DNA from: an uncultured Bryobacterales bacterium
GTDB lineage: Bacteria > Acidobacteriota > Terriglobia > Bryobacterales > Bryobacteraceae
Length of the DNA stretch: 28,933 nucleotides
Assembly (NCBI GenBank): GCA_937959285.1
Contig: CALGAR010000127.1
Span: 1 to 28,933 of the forward strand
Direction: 5' to 3'
Of this stretch, positions 25,731 through 28,933 are shown piece after piece. Each line of letters begins with the position of its first letter. Position 1 is the stretch's first letter. Under the pieces are notes generated by a model. It was not told the DNA's origin and did no database searches. It saw only the letters and a list, made by a program, of their open reading frames with translations. Position numbers and translations under genes: made by a program.

Positions 25731-27449
25731 CTAGCGGAACTCCAGCGAGACTAACTCTCCGTCGGATCGATACTCGGCAACCACCCGCAGGTCCTTCTGA
25801 GGGCCGCAGGAAAGCTCTCTGCTCACGTCCGGCGAATTTTTCAATCGCACACGGTTCGGCCTCCGAGATTGCAATATGACCCGCTGCGGGCCGTCGATAT
25901 GTAACCTCAGTCCGGCGTCTGAGCATTCGACCAGCACAAGCTGTCCCTCAACCCGGTGCTCGCCCTTTGGTTCCTTCCAGCTCTCCGGCACGACAGTCGA
26001 AAGCCGTCGGCGCGGGGGCTGTTTCTGTGGAGGAGATTCCGTCAACGCTAGTGCTGCTTGCGCCATCTGCAGTTCACGCGAATTTGCGGCGCTTTGAAGA
26101 GCTCGCTGAGCTGCATTGCGGGCGGCGGTGCGGTTATCCAGGTGGTAATAAGCCATGGCAAGGGCATGCCACAAAGAGGACTGCCGGGGCAGAGTTGCGC
26201 TGGCTCGGTTGAGATGAGCGACTGCTTCCTCGTACTGCTCCTCGCCTGATGCCATCACGCCCAGCACAAAGTGCACTTCCGGATGATCAGGGTTCGCTTC
26301 GAGGGCTTTGTACAGGTTCTCGCGGACTTCGGACCTGCTGCCGCCGGAGTCACGGATGAGCATGGCGTATTCGAGGTAGGTGGAGGCGGACCGGTCGCCG
26401 CGTTCAATTGCAAGACGAAGCTGGCGCCGTGCCTCCTGGAAGTCGCGCCGCTGCACAGCGAGGATCCCCAGCCCTGCCGCGGCCTGAGGCGACTCAGGAT
26501 ACTGCTTCGCCAGTTGCAGGTAGATGCGCTCCGCGCCCTCTTGCTTTCCCGTTAGCAGAAACAGTTCAGCCAGGGCAAGCTGTCCGTCCAAGGGGGAGAG
26601 GGGCGTAACTTCGATGGAGCTAGTATCGGGCGCTCCAAGCGGCAGGCGGACTGAAGGAAGCGGGGATCTGGATATGTAGCTGCGGAGCTGCCGCAATGCT
26701 TCGTCCAGGGTTTTACCAAAAGCGGATTGAAACGCCGCGCCGGGTGGAACGCCTTGCGCGAGAAGCTGCGGGTAGCGGGGAATGCCGGGCCGGTACTCGG
26801 GCAGCGCATGCAGCATATGTACGAGCGCCCAGCTTTGTGCATAGAACAGCGCAGCCAGATCCGATTGCTCATAATGCGGAGAATTCTGGCTGACCTCTCC
26901 AAGCTGCTGCGCGTCAAGCCAGCGAGCACGCGAGAGGATGTACAGATGCTCGGAAATTGGCAAGCCGATCTGAGCGAATTCCCCTTCAATCTTCAGATTC
27001 GAGTAGAAGTCCGCCGTGCCTTCCTCGTACCATTTCGGCATCGCGGGCGCTGTGTGCTGCAGCACTGCATGGACATATTCGTGCCGTGCAGCGCTGTCGC
27101 TCAAATCGTCTCCGGCGTGGAGCACAAGATAATCGCGCTCGCCTCCTCCCTGATAAAACGCTCGCGCAATGGCGGTTGGCCGCAGCTCGGCAAATGTCTG
27201 GGCAGACTTCAGCAAGATCACCCGGATCGGATGACGTGACGGTGTCCATTGGCTCGAGAAAACACGGCGTACTTCTTCGAGGCGGTCCAGAACGTGTTTC
27301 GCCGCTTTTTCTCCAGAGTCTGTGAGCAATTCGAAGCTCTGAGAACGAACCTGAATCCACGCGGCAGGCAGCAGAGCGGACTGGGCTAGCGCAAGGCCGG
27401 TTGCGAGCTTCAGCAAAATCAGCGAGATTTTGCGGCTACGCTTAAACAT
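25731..27449 (-). CDS. Secreted HExxH metallopeptidase-like protein with TPR repeats
   Basis: A 572-residue protein with an N-terminal signal sequence (MFKRSRKISLILLKL then ATGLALAQSALLPAA). The N-terminal ~250 residues resemble the peptidase-MA/DUF1570 gluzincin group: zinc motif H123-E-Y-V-H127, with the third ligand likely E142 or E143 in WYEEGTADFYS. Residues ~285-480 form tandem tetratricopeptide helices (for example ELFLLTGKQEGAERIYLQLA and VAHLNRASATLPRQSSLWHA), usually protein-binding. The last ~80 residues, after a proline- and arginine-rich linker, look beta-rich. It probably acts in the periplasm. Its substrate is unknown, and in many relatives catalysis is only predicted. It is a single gene, convergent with the epimerase and divergent from the GAF-ANTAR gene. 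Confidence 0.85.
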   Translation of the reverse strand: MFKRSRKISLILLKLATGLALAQSALLPAAWIQVRSQSFELLTDSGEKAAKHVLDRLEEVRRVFSSQWTPSRHPIRVILLKSAQTFAELRPTAIARAFYQGGGERDYLVLHAGDDLSDSAARHEYVHAVLQHTAPAMPKWYEEGTADFYSNLKIEGEFAQIGLPISEHLYILSRARWLDAQQLGEVSQNSPHYEQSDLAALFYAQSWALVHMLHALPEYRPGIPRYPQLLAQGVPPGAAFQSAFGKTLDEALRQLRSYISRSPLPSVRLPLGAPDTSSIEVTPLSPLDGQLALAELFLLTGKQEGAERIYLQLAKQYPESPQAAAGLGILAVQRRDFQEARRQLRLAIERGDRSASTYLEYAMLIRDSGGSRSEVRENLYKALEANPDHPEVHFVLGVMASGEEQYEEAVAHLNRASATLPRQSSLWHALAMAYYHLDNRTAARNAAQRALQSAANSRELQMAQAALALTESPPQKQPPRRRLSTVVPESWKEPKGEHRVEGQLVLVECSDAGLRLHIDGPQRVILQSRRPNRVRLKNSPDVSRELSCGPQKDLRVVAEYRSDGELVSLEFR

Positions 27450-27570
27450 GATAACAGCCTCGCCAAAGATTGATTATGTTCAAGACTTTAGCTTAATTCC
27501 AAACTTCCACGATAGGACCAATAGAAACTTTTGATTGGACGGTTACCGCCGCGCCTGTTTACGTTGGGGC

Positions 27571-28347
27571 ATGGCAACGATGTCAATTATGGAGCCAGCG
27601 CCATCTTCCCAAGTTTCTTTGTTACACAGGATCAGCAATATTGTCAGCTCCCAGCTGAGCCTCGACGAAATGCTGGGAGAGATCGTCGGTCTAACAGTGC
27701 AAGTAACAAATTGCGACGCGTGTCTGGTCTATCTGATCGAGCATCAGTCAGGCGAAATCGTCCTCCGCGCATCGCAGGTCCCGCATGCCAATGAACTGGG
27801 CATCCTGCGTATGCGGATGGGCGAAGGGGTTACCGGATGGGTTGCCGAGCATCGGTCTGTCGTAGCCCTTTCTCGAAATGCTGCAGAAGATCATCGCTTT
27901 AAGCGGTTCCAAGGACTGATCGAGGACACGTACCAAGCTTTTCTCTCTGTGCCGCTGGTCACGGCGGGAGAGGTAATCGGCGTCATCAACGTTCACCACA
28001 GAGATCCGCACGAACATACACCAGAAGAGATCTCACTGCTGACCTTTATCGGAGAGCAGATGGGAGGTGCGGTTGCTAAGAGCCGCCTGGCAGAGGAGAA
28101 CGCACGCCTGCTGGAGGAGACCCTGGAAATGAAGCGCCAGCTCGAGACGCGGAAGCTGGTGGAACGCGCAAAAGGCATTCTGCAATACCGGCATAATCTT
28201 ACCGAAGAAGAAGCGTATCTCCGGCTGCGCAACGAAAGCCGGCGCCTTCGCCGCCCGATGCGCGATCTGGCTGAAGCGATCATCCTCGCCGAGGACCTCA
28301 GCAAAAAGACTGAGGTTCGCGAAAGCACGAGCACGGATGCGGATTAA
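27571..28347 (+). CDS. GAF-ANTAR domain regulator (RNA-binding antiterminator type)
   Basis: A cytoplasmic protein of about 258 residues. A GAF domain (~18-165; LDEMLGEIVGLTVQVT through PLVTAGEVIGVINVHH) is expected to bind a small molecule or sense a signal. A helical linker leads to a C-terminal ANTAR domain (~195-240), with LVERAKGILQYRHNLTEEEA and AYLRLRNESRRLRRPMRDLA as its conserved core. ANTAR domains bind paired RNA hairpins and prevent transcription termination, often in nitrogen or amine metabolism. The start is uncertain: TTG at 27535 or ATG at 27571, 27580 or 27589, none with a strong ribosome-binding site. A weak TTGATT-17-TTAATT promoter-like pair lies at 27470-27498. No kinase gene is adjacent, so it may sense its signal directly. 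Confidence 0.88.
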   Translation: MATMSIMEPAPSSQVSLLHRISNIVSSQLSLDEMLGEIVGLTVQVTNCDACLVYLIEHQSGEIVLRASQVPHANELGILRMRMGEGVTGWVAEHRSVVALSRNAAEDHRFKRFQGLIEDTYQAFLSVPLVTAGEVIGVINVHHRDPHEHTPEEISLLTFIGEQMGGAVAKSRLAEENARLLEETLEMKRQLETRKLVERAKGILQYRHNLTEEEAYLRLRNESRRLRRPMRDLAEAIILAEDLSKKTEVRESTSTDAD

Positions 28348-28359
28348 GAAACAACGATA

Positions 28360-28384
28360 AAGGGACGGAAACCCTCCGTCCCTT
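28360..28384. terminator. Bidirectional terminator between GAF-ANTAR and outer-membrane protein genes
   Basis: AAGGGACGG (28360-28368) and CCGTCCCTT (28376-28384) form a perfect 9-bp stem with a 7-base loop, 12 bp past the GAF-ANTAR stop and 38 bp from the convergent gene's stop. The T-tract is short on both sides. Confidence 0.75.
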
Positions 28385-28421
28385 CCCCTTCCGATACTCT
28401 CCGCTCAGGTTGAAGAGATTG

Positions 28422-28933
28422 TCAGAAAATGAAGCTAAGCCCGCCGCGAACGGCCCGCGGGGAGTGAATCAGCCGGACTGTCCGGCCGCTGGCGGTGGTC
28501 ACCGGCAAATAGCCATCAGCCAGAAGATTCCTGAGATCCGCGGTGGCTTCCAGACGTCCGGGCAGCCCAGCATGGGGGATTGGCTGTCGGATGTTCACGT
28601 TGAAACCGGTCTGAGGAATGATGGACTGGGTGATGTAGGTATGCACCGGGGTAAGAGCGCTGCCGTCTGTCCACTGGTAGCTTGTCGTAATGCGAGTGCC
28701 CGTCACAGGCACCAGTGTCGACACCCGAGTGTTCACCCAGTGGCGCTGGACGCTTCGCAGTTGCTGGCGTAACTGTTCCGCATCTCCGATCGGCAGTCCG
28801 TCACCGTCAATTCTCAGCGCGCCTCCCGTCCCGTACGCGATACTCACAGTAACCCTGTCGCCGACTGCCTGCGTCACGCTGGCCATGAGTCCCCGGCTCC
28901 GGAAGGTGCCAATGTTGAAGATAGAACTGTTAG
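28422..28933 (-). CDS. Outer-membrane beta-barrel protein, C-terminal part (TonB-dependent receptor-like)
   Basis: The frame is open to the window edge, so at least 170 C-terminal residues are seen and the start lies beyond 28933. Upstream of an internal ATG at 28886 the frame continues (NSSIFNIGTFRSRGL) without a stop. The sequence alternates polar and hydrophobic residues (VTVSIAYGTGGALRI, TRITTSYQWTDG) and ends in GGLSFIF, a terminal aromatic residue typical of outer-membrane barrels recognised by BamA. The style fits the large acidobacterial carboxypeptidase-regulatory-domain/TonB-dependent receptor-like proteins. The plug domain and N-terminus are not in view, so the exact class and ligand are unknown. 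Confidence 0.7.
   Translation of the reverse strand, partial: NSSIFNIGTFRSRGLMASVTQAVGDRVTVSIAYGTGGALRIDGDGLPIGDAEQLRQQLRSVQRHWVNTRVSTLVPVTGTRITTSYQWTDGSALTPVHTYITQSIIPQTGFNVNIRQPIPHAGLPGRLEATADLRNLLADGYLPVTTASGRTVRLIHSPRAVRGGLSFIF

Noticed and set aside
1..28933. CRISPR arrays, insertion sequences, tRNA genes or prophage
   Set aside because: No direct-repeat arrays, transposase motifs, attachment duplications or tRNA-like cloverleaf ends were seen.

Overview
The window looks like an ordinary stretch of chromosome from a high-GC, Gram-negative bacterium, most likely an Acidobacteriota (Bryobacter/Solibacter-like). That placement is an inference. It rests on the fused E1 alpha-beta dehydrogenase, the two arylsulfatases, the large CPBP-protease fusion and the beta-barrel C-terminus ending in GGLSFIF. 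No phage, transposon, CRISPR or tRNA was seen.

Layout. 1-77: the last bases of a 5S rRNA gene and its terminator, so an rRNA operon ends here. 135-4390: an exported S9 dipeptidyl-peptidase (+) overlaps tail to tail with a fused 2-oxoacid dehydrogenase E1 (-). 4475-8305: two Tat-type arylsulfatases (+), the second broken by a frameshift, on either side of an exported methyltransferase (-). 8306-8646: a long leader with several possible RNA helices. 8647-15482: a compact four-gene operon of two DUF1989 proteins, a biotin-dependent urea/guanidine carboxylase and allophanate hydrolase. 15521-17074: a convergent sodium:solute symporter. 17218-21246: a small secreted helical protein, then a NarL-type response regulator and a large Cache-HAMP-PAS-PAS histidine kinase, all (-). 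21370-25721: a 1108-residue CPBP membrane protein with an internal duplication, then an NAD-dependent epimerase (+). 25731-28933: a metallopeptidase-TPR protein (-), a GAF-ANTAR RNA-binding regulator (+) and the C-terminal end of an outer-membrane beta-barrel protein (-), which runs off the window.

How the genes work together. The clearest system is the operon at 8647-15482. Such clusters are usually labelled urea degradation. The paired DUF1989 genes instead point to guanidine assimilation: carboxylation to carboxyguanidine, deimination to allophanate by the DUF1989 pair, then hydrolysis to ammonia and CO2. The symporter next door may supply the substrate. The histidine kinase and response regulator overlap and form one two-component system of unknown signal. 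The other genes are mostly single units of peptide, sulfate-ester and keto-acid catabolism, which fits a soil heterotroph.
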